A stretch of DNA of 24,680 nt from CAZEIW01 sp964512305 (lineage in GTDB: Bacteria; Pseudomonadota; Gammaproteobacteria; Burkholderiales; Burkholderiaceae_F). How positions within the stretch are numbered: the stretch's first letter is position 1; each line of letters opens with the position of its first letter. Shown here piece by piece: positions 7,633 to 15,058 of this stretch. The notes below the pieces were generated by a model. The model was given only the letters and a program-made list of their open reading frames with translations. It did not search any database and was not told where the DNA came from. Made by a program: the position numbers and the translations under genes. The DNA lies in assembly GCA_964512305.1 (NCBI GenBank), contig CAZEIW010000117.1:1-24680 (forward strand), in the 5' to 3' direction.

Positions 7633-7659
7633 GCGGGCTCCGCCGGTGGCGGAGCCCGC
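7633..7659 (+). terminator. Strong GC hairpin between convergent genes
   Basis: A perfect 12-bp stem, GCGGGCTCCGCC with its complement, closes a 3-base loop 49 bases after the ABC operon. No T-run follows on either side, so it is not a classical intrinsic terminator. Its place between convergent genes suggests bidirectional termination or 3'-end protection. Confidence 0.6.
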
Positions 7660-7701
7660 CCCGTCGTGCGGCCGCCGGACCGTGCAGCTCGATCGGGAGG
7701 T

Positions 7702-8940
7702 TCATCGCGTGGGCGTGCGGGCGATCCAACCGGCCGTGGCAGCCGAGGCCAACGCGAGCACAACGAGCAGGGGCACGATCAGCGTGGCCTCGCGCAGCCC
7801 GATGAGGTCGGCCGCACCACCGAGAAGCGCCGGCATGATGAGAATCGCACCGCCGCTTGCGAGCGTGGTGCGGGCGCTGGCAAGCGCGGCGAGAGGGCCC
7901 GCGGCCTGTACGGCCAGCGCGAGCGTCAGTGGATAGATCGGCGCGATTCCGACGCCGGTCAGGAAGAGTCCGGTGATGGCGGAAAGTGCGGCCCAGCCCG
8001 AGCGGACGCGGGCCGCGTCGCCAAGCGTCCAGTAGACGGCGAAGCCTGCCAGCGTCAGCAGCAAGGCGGCGCGCAGCAGGCGCGGTGCTCCGTGCCGGAG
8101 CAGGAGTCGGCTGCATGCGACCCGGCCGGCGATCATCGCGGCCATGAACGCGCCGGCGCCGACCGCCGCGCCGGTGCGCGACAGGCCGGCGACCTGCTCG
8201 AGGTATTCCGGTGCCCATAGAAGCACGCAGTATTCGGTTGCAACACCGAGCCCGAGCGTCGTCCAATAGGACCAGTAGACGATCGTAAGTCCGCCGCGCA
8301 ATGCCGTGCCCGCGGGCGGTGCCTCGGGCAGACGCACGCGGCGAAAGCGAAACACGACCAGCAAGCCCAGCGCAACGCCGCTCATCACCGCGAAGCGCCA
8401 GTCGATGTCGAGCGCGAGGGCGGCACCCACGCCCAGCGGCCCCAGCAGCGAGAACAGATACGATGCGGCGTTCGCCTCGGTGTACGCGATGTCCCTGCGC
8501 TCGCCGTGCACGTCCGCCAATGTCGAGGCGACCACAACGGGCAGCAGGCCTCCGATCGCGCCGATCGCCGCGCAGGCGCCGATGCTCAGGAAAGGGCGAT
8601 GCGCCGCGCACAGCAGCGCGGTGCCGAGCATCAGTCCCAGGGCACCCAGCCACATGGCGCGGCGTCGTCCAAGGCGCGCGAGCATCGGGGTGGCCGTCAG
8701 CGCCGTGGTCATCATGCCGGCGGCCAGCGCGCTGGCATGCAGCCCGACCGTGCGGTAGCTCAGACCGAGTTCCGCCTTCAACAGCGGCACGATATTGCCC
8801 TGGAGATTCAGCACAAAGCCGAACAGGCCAAGCATCAGGTACGTGTACCAGGTCGCCCGATCGCGCAGGATTCCGGCGGTGTGCGATCGACTGGCCGCGG
8901 CGGTTCGCGCGGTTGCGGCAGTGCCGCTGGGCGTATCCAT
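7702..8940 (-). CDS. Major facilitator superfamily transporter, substrate unknown
   Basis: The 412-residue protein has about 12 hydrophobic helices in two halves, with an MFS loop 2-3 signature (ARLGRRRAMW) after helix 2. The middle loop is short and basic (FRFRRVRLPE). An N-terminal tail of about 25 polar residues precedes helix 1. The ATG at 8940 is chosen because GGGGG lies about 8 bases ahead on this strand. A GTG at 8988 would add 16 residues. It is transcribed alone, convergent with the ABC operon and divergent from the short gene and PEP mutase-family gene. No residue pattern reveals substrate; a carboxylate or sugar-acid role is only a contextual guess. Confidence 0.85.
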   Translation of the reverse strand: MDTPSGTAATARTAAASRSHTAGILRDRATWYTYLMLGLFGFVLNLQGNIVPLLKAELGLSYRTVGLHASALAAGMMTTALTATPMLARLGRRRAMWLGALGLMLGTALLCAAHRPFLSIGACAAIGAIGGLLPVVVASTLADVHGERRDIAYTEANAASYLFSLLGPLGVGAALALDIDWRFAVMSGVALGLLVVFRFRRVRLPEAPPAGTALRGGLTIVYWSYWTTLGLGVATEYCVLLWAPEYLEQVAGLSRTGAAVGAGAFMAAMIAGRVACSRLLLRHGAPRLLRAALLLTLAGFAVYWTLGDAARVRSGWAALSAITGLFLTGVGIAPIYPLTLALAVQAAGPLAALASARTTLASGGAILIMPALLGGAADLIGLREATLIVPLLVVLALASAATAGWIARTPTR

Positions 8941-9011
8941 GATCAACAGGCCCCCAAATCCCGGAAATGCGTCATCAAAGCCTGCCACTTCATGCCGATG
9001 ATCCGGGTGCG

Positions 9012-9236
9012 ATGGACGTCAAGGAAATCACTTTCGAAGACCTGCTGGCCGGCGAGTCCGCGTCCGTCGCATCGCCCACGAGCTTCGAGCAGCTCCTTGC
9101 CGACGGTTTCCCGCACAAGGGCGGCCTGGAAGGGCTTGCCGCTATCCTGCGAATGGAACATCCTGGCCCACGGTTTGTTGCAGTGCGCCAATCCTACCTG
9201 CAGATCCTCCAGATGCAGATGCGGCGCACGCGCTGA
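9012..9236 (+). CDS. Short unknown protein
   Basis: The 74-residue frame has the strong G/C third-position bias of real genes here and ends 18 bases before the PEP mutase-family gene. It is mostly acidic and soluble in character, with the phrases VKEITFEDLLAG and FEQLLADGFPHKGG and a C-terminal helix-like LQILQMQMRR. There is no signal peptide, membrane segment or metal motif. The ribosome binding site is poor. It could be a complete small gene or the tail of a degraded larger one; I do not recognise the family. It probably shares a transcript with the downstream gene. Confidence 0.45.
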   Translation: MDVKEITFEDLLAGESASVASPTSFEQLLADGFPHKGGLEGLAAILRMEHPGPRFVAVRQSYLQILQMQMRRTR

Positions 9237-9254
9237 TACACAGGAGCGTGCGGC

Positions 9255-10091
9255 ATGAACGAGATCCGCCCAAGCACCGGCGACAAGCGTCGCGCTTTCT
9301 TTCGTCTGCACGATGCGGGCTGCTTCGTGATTCCGAATCCTTGGGATGCGGGAAGCGCGCGCTACTTGCAAGGCCTCGGCTTCAAGGCGCTTGCTACGAC
9401 CAGCTCCGGATTCGCCTGGTCGCAGGGGCGCTCGGACGGTTCGATCTCGCGCGAGATGGCCCTTGAGCACTTGCAGCGCATCGTCGAGGCGACCGATGTG
9501 CCGATCAATGCGGACTTCGAGAGCGGCTTTGCAAAGGATGCGGCAGGTGTTGCCGAGAGTGTACGTCTGGCTGTCGAAACCGGTGTCGCGGGACTATCGA
9601 TCGAGGATTCGACCGGCGATGCGGCCAAACCCTTGTTCGACCTCGGCACGGCGGTCGAGAGGATCCGTGCGGCGCGAAGGGCTATCGACAAGGCAGGTGG
9701 CGACACGGTCCTGGTCGGACGCGCCGAGTGCTTCCTGGTTGGCCGTCCAGATCTGGAAGAAACGGTCGGCAGGCTCAAGGCCTACGCACAGGCAGGCGCC
9801 GATTGCCTGTACGCGCCCGGGGTTCGCACGCGCGAGCAAATCGCGGCCGTCGTCGCGGGCGTTGCGCCCAAGCCTGTCAATCTTCTCGTCGGATCGACAA
9901 GCGAGCTCACGCTGACGCAGATCGCTGCGCTCGGCGTAAGGCGCGTCAGCGTCGGCGGCGCGCTCGCGCGCTGCGCCTGGGGAGGCTTCATGCGTGCCGC
10001 CAAATTGCTCGCGGAGCACGGCAGATTCGATGGCCTGGGCGAAGCCGCCTCCGGCGCCGAGCTCAATTCGCTCTTTCAGGGTCGCGCCTAG
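9255..10091 (+). CDS. Isocitrate lyase/PEP mutase superfamily enzyme
   Basis: The 278-residue protein is a single (beta/alpha)8-barrel of the PEP mutase/isocitrate lyase family. These enzymes make or break C-C or P-C bonds next to a carboxylate, using Mg2+. Visible family motifs are PNPWDAGSA (28-35), ATTSSGFAWSQGRSDG (47-62), the metal-site NADFESG (85-91), SIEDSTGD (115-122) and GRAECFLVGRPD. It lacks the KKCGH loop of true isocitrate and methylisocitrate lyases. It is therefore more likely an oxaloacetate-decarboxylase, phosphonomutase-like or unassigned member. AGGAG precedes the ATG by about 9 bases. Its stop lies 6 bases from the convergent rbsK stop. Confidence 0.87.
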   Translation: MNEIRPSTGDKRRAFFRLHDAGCFVIPNPWDAGSARYLQGLGFKALATTSSGFAWSQGRSDGSISREMALEHLQRIVEATDVPINADFESGFAKDAAGVAESVRLAVETGVAGLSIEDSTGDAAKPLFDLGTAVERIRAARRAIDKAGGDTVLVGRAECFLVGRPDLEETVGRLKAYAQAGADCLYAPGVRTREQIAAVVAGVAPKPVNLLVGSTSELTLTQIAALGVRRVSVGGALARCAWGGFMRAAKLLAEHGRFDGLGEAASGAELNSLFQGRA

Positions 10092-10097
10092 AGACGA

Positions 10098-11027
10098 TCA
10101 GAGCAAGGCCTGGACGGCCGCGAGCGCCGGCGCGGATTCTGCGCCGCCCGGCCCGGTCGTGGCCAGCGCGCCGCAGGCCGCGGCGAAGCGCACCGCCTCG
10201 GGCATCGAAGCCCCTCCTGCTAGCGCCACGGCCAGCCCGCCGTTGAAGCAGTCCCCCGCGCCCACGCTATTGGTTGGCTTGACCGGAAACGGCGGCACGA
10301 AACCCTCGCCGCCGGGACCGAGGAAGTAGACGCCGCGCGCGCCCATCTTGACGATCGCCGTCGCAACGCCGCGCGCGATCAGCCGCCGCGCCGCGACCGC
10401 CGCGTCGCCGGCGCTGCCGGGCCGTATCCCGACGACGGCTTCGGTCTCGGTCTCGTTGGGCGTGATCACGTCGACGGCCTTGAAGGCCTCGTCCGGCAGG
10501 CCGCCGGCGGGCGCAGGCGCGGGATCGAGGATGACCAGCCCGCCGCCCGCGCGGGTCAGCGCGGCGGCGGCAAGGCCCGCCGAAAGCGGCACTTCCAGCT
10601 GCAGCAGCAGGACCCTCGCCGCGCCGAGCGGCTCGCTGGCCCGAAGCACGACGGATTGATCGACCGACAGATTGGCCCCGCCGATCACGACGATGCAGTT
10701 CTCGGCCTGCGCGTCCACGCTGATCACCGCGATGCCGCTGGCGAGATCGGACCTGGATTGCAGCTGCTCGAGGCCCACGCCCAGCTTCGCGAGGCGGCTG
10801 CGCGCAAGTTCCGCGAAAGCATCGGCTCCGGTGCACCCGATCAGGATCGAATGCGCTCCCAGGCGGGCCGCGGCGGCGGCCTGATTCGCGCCCTTGCCGC
10901 CGAGGCTCATCGAGTAGGCGCGCCCTCCCACCGTCTCGCCCGGACGCGGCAGGCGGTCGCAGAATGCCGTGATGTCGATGTTGACGCTGCCAAAGACGGC
11001 AACGAGGGGTTTGGAGGGGGGTGTCAT
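10098..11027 (-). CDS. rbsK: Ribokinase (PfkB family)
   Basis: The 309-residue cytoplasmic kinase phosphorylates D-ribose to ribose 5-phosphate with ATP. PfkB signature 1 appears as GGKGANQAAAAARLG (43-57). Signature 2 with the anion hole and catalytic base is NSVGAGDCFNGG (D259). Substrate-side features include GSVNIDIT at the N-terminus and VITPNETE. The usual TGAGD reads VGAGD, a mild change that keeps the glycines and catalytic aspartate. It follows rbsD on the minus strand with a 27-base gap, so the two are co-transcribed. The pairing with a ribose pyranase supports ribose over other PfkB sugars, though deoxyribose or related sugars cannot be excluded. Confidence 0.9.
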   Translation of the reverse strand: MTPPSKPLVAVFGSVNIDITAFCDRLPRPGETVGGRAYSMSLGGKGANQAAAAARLGAHSILIGCTGADAFAELARSRLAKLGVGLEQLQSRSDLASGIAVISVDAQAENCIVVIGGANLSVDQSVVLRASEPLGAARVLLLQLEVPLSAGLAAAALTRAGGGLVILDPAPAPAGGLPDEAFKAVDVITPNETETEAVVGIRPGSAGDAAVAARRLIARGVATAIVKMGARGVYFLGPGGEGFVPPFPVKPTNSVGAGDCFNGGLAVALAGGASMPEAVRFAAACGALATTGPGGAESAPALAAVQALL

Positions 11028-11054
11028 CGTGGCCGACTGCGTCCCGCCCGTGCT

Positions 11055-11486
11055 TCACGCGCGGCGGCCGAATGCGACGCCCGAGTAGAGAATCACGTTG
11101 GCGTAGGGCGTGCACTCGCCCGTTCTCACCACGGCGCGGCAGTGGGCGGTGCGGCTCTTGAAGTCCTCGTGCGAACAGGCTTCGATCGCGATCGGCGCGC
11201 CTTGCCGGCTGCCGATATCGCCCAGCAAGGACTCGAGGGCACGGCGGAGTGCGGGGCTGACGGCCGCCATCTCGGCTGCGACGAGCGCGCGCTCGATCAT
11301 CATCTCCTCGGCAACGGCCCGAACGACCTCGAGGAAGCCGGGTGTGCCCGGCACGAGCGCGAGGTCGATGCGCTCCGGACCCGCGGGAATGGGCAGGCCC
11401 GCATCGCAAACGACCAGCCCATCGGTATGGCCGAGCTTTGCGATCGATGCGGACAAGGGACCGTTCAGGATGCCGATCTTCTTCAC
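11055..11486 (-). CDS. rbsD: D-ribose pyranase
   Basis: The 143-residue protein interconverts beta-pyranose and beta-furanose forms of ribose, supplying the furanose for ribokinase. Known active-site residues of the family are all at their expected positions: H20 (KLGHTD), D28 (VVCDAGLPIP), H106 (ACSHEDF), Y128 and N130 (TPYANVIL). The GTG at 11486 is the first possible usual start: an in-frame TAA lies only 12 bases upstream (11496-11498). There is no ribosome binding site in that interval, so initiation is probably leaderless or otherwise non-canonical. First gene of an rbsD-rbsK pair. Confidence 0.93.
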   Translation of the reverse strand: MKKIGILNGPLSASIAKLGHTDGLVVCDAGLPIPAGPERIDLALVPGTPGFLEVVRAVAEEMMIERALVAAEMAAVSPALRRALESLLGDIGSRQGAPIAIEACSHEDFKSRTAHCRAVVRTGECTPYANVILYSGVAFGRRA

Positions 11487-11492
11487 GATAAA

Positions 11493-11520
11493 TATTTACA
11501 TGCGGATCGCGCGCCGGCAA
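11493..11520 (-). promoter_or_regulatory. Candidate rbsDK promoter giving a leaderless transcript
   Basis: On the minus strand TTGCCG (plus 11515-11520) and TAAATA (plus 11493-11498) are 16 bases apart. The -10 box ends 6 bases before the GTG of rbsD, so transcription would begin at or next to the start codon. The -10 area is also a 10-bp palindrome, TAAATATTTA (11489-11498), in otherwise GC-rich DNA. Confidence 0.4.
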
Positions 11521-11530
11521 GAGACATCGC

Positions 11531-11542
11531 AAGGTCGACCTT
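11531..11542. promoter_or_regulatory. 12-bp perfect palindrome, possible operator
   Basis: AAGGTCGACCTT is a perfect inverted repeat in the rbsD/TauE divergent region, about 45-56 bases upstream of the presumed rbsD start of transcription. This is a typical place for a regulator site. No regulator gene is adjacent and the sequence is not one I recognise. Confidence 0.3.
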
Positions 11543-11639
11543 GATCGCGAGACCCAGCAGGTCGCTTACATCCCGGTTCAAAGTACCATTCCGTTGCCCA
11601 GAGGTCGTCGGGTCTGGCCTGATATGGGGCGGTCCGCGC

Positions 11640-12389
11640 ATGCTGATTACCAACCCGTGGTTCTACGCCGCCGCGCTGCCCGCGGTGCTTCTGATGGGCC
11701 TGAGCAAAAGCGGATTCGCGAGCGGATTCGGTTCGCTCGGAGTGCCGCTGCTCGCGCTCGTCGTTCCCGTTCCCCAGGCGGCCGCGATCCTGCTGCCGCT
11801 GCTGCTGGTGATGGACGGCCTCGGCGTGCAGCAGCTCTGGCGCGAGCGCGACCGCCCGCTGACCCGACTGCTGCTCCCGGCAGGCCTGCTGGGCACGGTC
11901 GTCGGTACCGCCTTGTTCCGCGCCCTGTCACCCCACGTCGTGGCGGGCGTCGTGGGCGGGCTGACGCTGCTCTTCCTTGTCCAGCGCTTGGCGTTCCCGC
12001 CCAGCGCGGAGGCGCCGAAGGCGTCCAAGCCCGTGGGCTTCGCGCTTGGCGTCGCTTCGGGATTCACCAGCTTCGTCGCGCACGCCGGCAGCCCGCCGTT
12101 CAGCGCTTATGTGCTTCCGCTGCGCCTGAAGCCGCTGACCTATACCGCGACCATGGCCGTGTTCTTCGGCGTCGTGAATCTTTCGAAATGGATCCCCTAC
12201 GCCTGGCTCGGGCTGCTCGACGCGACGAACCTGCTCACCTCGCTGATCCTGATTCCGGTGGCGCCGCTCGGCGTGCTCCTTGGGATCTGGATGGCGCGGC
12301 GGATCGCGCCGACGTGGTTCTATCGCTTCGCGTACGCGGGCATGTTCCTGACCGGGACGAAGCTGCTGTGGGACTCGCTTGTAAGGTGA
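11640..12389 (+). CDS. TauE/SafE (DUF81) family permease
   Basis: The 249-residue membrane protein has about eight hydrophobic segments in two similar halves. Family features are the N-terminal LLMGLSKSGFASGFGSLGVPLLAL, the mid-protein GFALGVASGFTSFVAHAGSPPFSAYVLPL, and a C-terminal TGTKLLWD. TauE/SafE proteins move small anions such as sulfite, sulfoacetate or other organosulfur or carboxylate compounds, and the direction is often unproven. The ATG at 11640 is preceded by GGGGCGG about 7 bases upstream. The longer open frame upstream runs antisense over rbsD and rbsK and is not coding. It is divergent from rbsD and apparently monocistronic, ending 1 base before a repeat element. Confidence 0.88.
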   Translation: MLITNPWFYAAALPAVLLMGLSKSGFASGFGSLGVPLLALVVPVPQAAAILLPLLLVMDGLGVQQLWRERDRPLTRLLLPAGLLGTVVGTALFRALSPHVVAGVVGGLTLLFLVQRLAFPPSAEAPKASKPVGFALGVASGFTSFVAHAGSPPFSAYVLPLRLKPLTYTATMAVFFGVVNLSKWIPYAWLGLLDATNLLTSLILIPVAPLGVLLGIWMARRIAPTWFYRFAYAGMFLTGTKLLWDSLVR

Positions 12390-12390
12390 T

Positions 12391-12492
12391 CCCCTCTCCC
12401 GCTTGCGGGAGAGGGGTAGGGGTGAGGGTTTGCGCGCGGAGCTTCGGCGGCCGCCCTCACCCCCGGCCCCTCTCCCGCAAGCGGGAGAGGGG
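12391..12492. repeat. REP/BIME-like inverted repeat element, copy A
   Basis: Two perfect 26-base hairpins (12391-12416 and 12467-12492), each a 12-bp CCCCTCTCCCGC stem with a 2-base loop, face each other. Between them lie GGGGTGAGGG and its complement CCCTCACCCC around a GCGGAGCTTCGG core. The whole element is one large inverted repeat of about 39-base arms. It fills the gap between the convergent TauE and MDR genes and could act as a bidirectional terminator. Similar elements recur in many high-GC proteobacterial genomes. Confidence 0.85.
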
Positions 12493-12501
12493 AGTTCCGT
12501 G

Positions 12502-13656
12502 TCAGTCGCGCGGCGTGCCCTTGTTCGGATTGATCAGGAATTTCTCGCCGGTCGCGCGCCTGCCGTAGGCCGCGATCGTGTCCGGCTGCAGCGCCTCGGC
12601 GAGCGACACCTCGCTCGCATACCGGCTCGCGAACGTCGTCTTGAGCTCCGCGGCGACCCGCTGCTTCAGCACCTGTGCGGCCGCTGGGCCGATCTTGTTC
12701 AGGAAGTTGAACAGCAACCAGCCGCCGACCCCCCACGCCATGCCGAAGGCGCGCGTGAGCTCGGTCGGGCCGGGTTCGAGGCTGCCGTAGATGTACACCT
12801 GCTTGTGCACCGTCGAGCCGTAGCGGCTGTATTCCTTGGCGTTCCGGTTGGCGACGGCTTCCATCGCATTGAGGAGCTGTCCCGCGAGCTTGCCGCCACC
12901 GGTCGCATCGAAGGCGATCGTCGCGCCGGTCGCTGCCAGGGCCTCGGTCAGGTCCTGCATGAACGTGGACGACGCGGTGCTGCAGACATGCGCGGCTCCG
13001 GCCTTGCGCAGCAAGATCTCCTGCTCCGGCTTGCGGACGATGTTGACGAGGCCGATACCGTCGGCGAGGCAGATCCGGTTCAGCATCTGGCCCAGATTGG
13101 ACGCCGCGGCGGTGTGGACGAGCGCCCTGTGGCCCTCGTGCCGCATCGTCTCGACCATGCCGAGCGCGGTCAGCGGGTTGACGAACGACGACGCGCCGTC
13201 GGCCGGCGTCGCGCCGGGCGGCAGCACGAGGCACTGTTCGGCGGCGACGCACCGGTACTGCGCGTACATGCCGCCGCCGATCGCCGCCACGGTCTTGCCC
13301 AGTAGCGCCCGCGCCGGTCCGGACGACCCCGCTGCGATGACCACGCCCGCGCCCTCGTTGCCGACGGGCATCGAGACGTCCACCCGGGCAGCCAGGCCCC
13401 TCATCGCCGCGGCGGGAATCCCCGCGGTGACGATCGGCCGCTCGGCGCTGCCCGAGGCCTTGAGCGAGCTCATGTCGGCGGCCGCGAAGAGAAGACCGAG
13501 GTCCGACGGATTGATCGGCGCGGCCTCGATGCGCAGCAGGATCTCGGCCGGGCCGGGCTCGGGGATGGGTGCGCTGGCGAGCGACAGCTCGAGCTCGCCG
13601 CTCTTCTTGACGAGCGAGCGGATCTGAAGGTTGGTGCGTGAATCCTCGGCGCCCAT
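12502..13656 (-). CDS. MDR-family (zinc-free) oxidoreductase, quinone reductase-like
   Basis: The 384-residue protein belongs to the medium-chain dehydrogenase/reductase superfamily. N49-PSD (49-52) and GNEGAGVV (99-106) are typical of quinone-oxidoreductase or enoyl-reductase members, and the GHE zinc ligands of alcohol dehydrogenases are absent. The nucleotide loop reads HTAAASNLGQM (181-191) in place of AAAGGVG. NAD(P)H-dependent reduction of an enone, quinone or enoyl thioester is expected. The substrate is unknown. The ATG at 13656 follows a GAGAGGAG site. Frames open further upstream run across the acyl-CoA dehydrogenase gene and are not coding. It lies 65 bases after the acyl-CoA dehydrogenase, so it is likely the last gene of the bclA operon. 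Confidence 0.85.
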   Translation of the reverse strand: MGAEDSRTNLQIRSLVKKSGELELSLASAPIPEPGPAEILLRIEAAPINPSDLGLLFAAADMSSLKASGSAERPIVTAGIPAAAMRGLAARVDVSMPVGNEGAGVVIAAGSSGPARALLGKTVAAIGGGMYAQYRCVAAEQCLVLPPGATPADGASSFVNPLTALGMVETMRHEGHRALVHTAAASNLGQMLNRICLADGIGLVNIVRKPEQEILLRKAGAAHVCSTASSTFMQDLTEALAATGATIAFDATGGGKLAGQLLNAMEAVANRNAKEYSRYGSTVHKQVYIYGSLEPGPTELTRAFGMAWGVGGWLLFNFLNKIGPAAAQVLKQRVAAELKTTFASRYASEVSLAEALQPDTIAAYGRRATGEKFLINPNKGTPRD

Positions 13657-13721
13657 TTTTGTCTCCTCTCGGCAGTCCCATCCGCCCCGACCGGGGCAGA
13701 TGGCCGTTCCTCGCCTCGCGG

Positions 13722-14894
13722 TCAGCGGCCGGCGTCGCGCACCATGTTGCGCGCGATGATCACCTGCTGGATCTGCGTCGTGCCTTCGTAGATGCGGAAC
13801 AGGCGCACGTCGCGGTAGAAGCGCTCGATCGCGTAGTCCGACACGTAGCCCGCGCCGCCGTGGATCTGCACGGCGCGGTCCGCGACGCGGCCGCACATCT
13901 CCGACGCGAACATCTTGCAGCACGACGCCTCGGTGGAGACGTCCTGCCGGTCGTCGCGGCGGCGCGCGGCATCGAGCACCATCGAGCGGGCGGCGTAGAT
14001 CTCCGCGCGGCTGTCGGCGAGCATCGCCTGGATCAGCTGGAATTCGGCGATCGGCTTTCCGAACTGCCGGCGATCCATCGAGTAGCGCAGCGCGTCGGCG
14101 AGCATCCGCTCGGCGACGCCGACGCAGACAGCGGCGATGTGCAGACGCCCCTTGTCGAGAACCTTCATGGCCGTCCTGAAGCCGACGCCTTCCCTGCCGC
14201 CGATGAGGTTCGCCGCAGGGACGCGGCAGCCCTCGAAGATGACGTCGCAGGTATGCGCCCCCTTCTGACCCATCTTCCTGTCGATCTTTCCGAGCGACAG
14301 GCCGGGGGTGCCGCGCTCGACGATGAAAGCCGAGATGCCGTCGGCGCCGTCCAGCGCCGGGTCCGTTCGCGCCATCACGGTGTAGAGGCCGGCTTCGGGG
14401 GCATTGGTGATGAAGCGCTTGGTGCCGTTGATGACGTAGTGATCGCCGTCGCGCAGCGCGGCCGTTCGCAGCGAAGCCGCGTCGGAGCCGGAGCCCGGTT
14501 CCGTGAGGGCGAACGACGCGATCAGCTCGCCCGACGCGAGCTTGGGCAGGTAGTGCCGCTTTTGCGCATCGGTGCCGTCGATGACGAGGCCCTGGGAGCC
14601 GATGCCGTTGTTGGTGCCGATGAGCGAGCGGAACGCCGGCGAGGTCTTCGCGATCTCGAAAGCGGCCAGCACCTCCTCTTCCATGGTCAGGCCGAGCCCG
14701 CCGTATTCCTCGGGGATCGACAGCCCGAAGAGGCCAAGATCGCGCATCCCGTCGACGAGGTCGGCGGGAATCTCGTCGGTCTCCGCGACCTCGTTTTCGG
14801 CAGGAACGAGGCGCTCGCGCACGAAGCGCGAGATGGAATCGAGCAGCAGGGTGAGCGTTTCCCGGTCGCGAATCATCGTGGTTCCCGCCGGCAT
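13722..14894 (-). CDS. Acyl-CoA dehydrogenase
   Basis: The 390-residue FAD enzyme introduces a 2,3 double bond into an acyl-CoA and passes electrons to ETF. Family motifs in order are FALTEPGSGSDAASLRT (FAD/substrate contact), FITNAPEAGLYTVMART, DRRQFGKPIAEFQLIQ, then VQIHGGAGYVSDY and RIYEGTTQIQ. In the last, E370 occupies the catalytic base position of medium-chain enzymes. An ATG at 14876 would remove 6 residues and also has a fair upstream GGCGGGA. The substrate is not evident. Beside benzoate-CoA ligase, an aryl-propionyl-CoA, cyclohexanecarboxyl-CoA or a C6 dicarboxylyl-CoA intermediate are all possible. Confidence 0.92.
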   Translation of the reverse strand: MPAGTTMIRDRETLTLLLDSISRFVRERLVPAENEVAETDEIPADLVDGMRDLGLFGLSIPEEYGGLGLTMEEEVLAAFEIAKTSPAFRSLIGTNNGIGSQGLVIDGTDAQKRHYLPKLASGELIASFALTEPGSGSDAASLRTAALRDGDHYVINGTKRFITNAPEAGLYTVMARTDPALDGADGISAFIVERGTPGLSLGKIDRKMGQKGAHTCDVIFEGCRVPAANLIGGREGVGFRTAMKVLDKGRLHIAAVCVGVAERMLADALRYSMDRRQFGKPIAEFQLIQAMLADSRAEIYAARSMVLDAARRRDDRQDVSTEASCCKMFASEMCGRVADRAVQIHGGAGYVSDYAIERFYRDVRLFRIYEGTTQIQQVIIARNMVRDAGR

Positions 14895-14960
14895 CGGCGA
14901 CCCGCAGCTTACGCCGCGGTCGCGGCAAGGGCACGCGGGCTGCGAAGCTGGAAGACCTTC

Positions 14961-15058
14961 CCCTCTCCCGCGTGCGGGAGAGGGTCGGGGTGAGGGCGGG
15001 CAGCGGAGCTCGGACGCTTGCCCTCACCCCCGCCCCTACCCCGCGAGCCGGGGAGGGG
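14961..15058. repeat. REP/BIME-like inverted repeat element, copy B
   Basis: This is a second copy of the 12.4-kb element. Its left hairpin is perfect, CCCTCTCCCGC with complement, 2-base loop (14961-14984). The GGGGTGAGGG/CCCTCACCCC inner arms and a GCGGAGCTCGG core are kept. The right hairpin (15033-15058) is degenerate. It lies between the hydrolase and acyl-CoA dehydrogenase genes inside a likely operon and overlaps the 3' end of the hydrolase gene. Confidence 0.8.

Noticed and set aside
10656..11639. Upstream extension of the TauE/SafE frame to 577 residues
   Set aside because: The extra part runs antisense over rbsK and rbsD and has no membrane or family character. Homology to the permease begins at about 11640.
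12391..15058. CRISPR or transposon interpretation of the two repeats
   Set aside because: There are only two copies, 2.5 kb apart, each a palindromic intergenic element without a transposase, spacers or target duplications.
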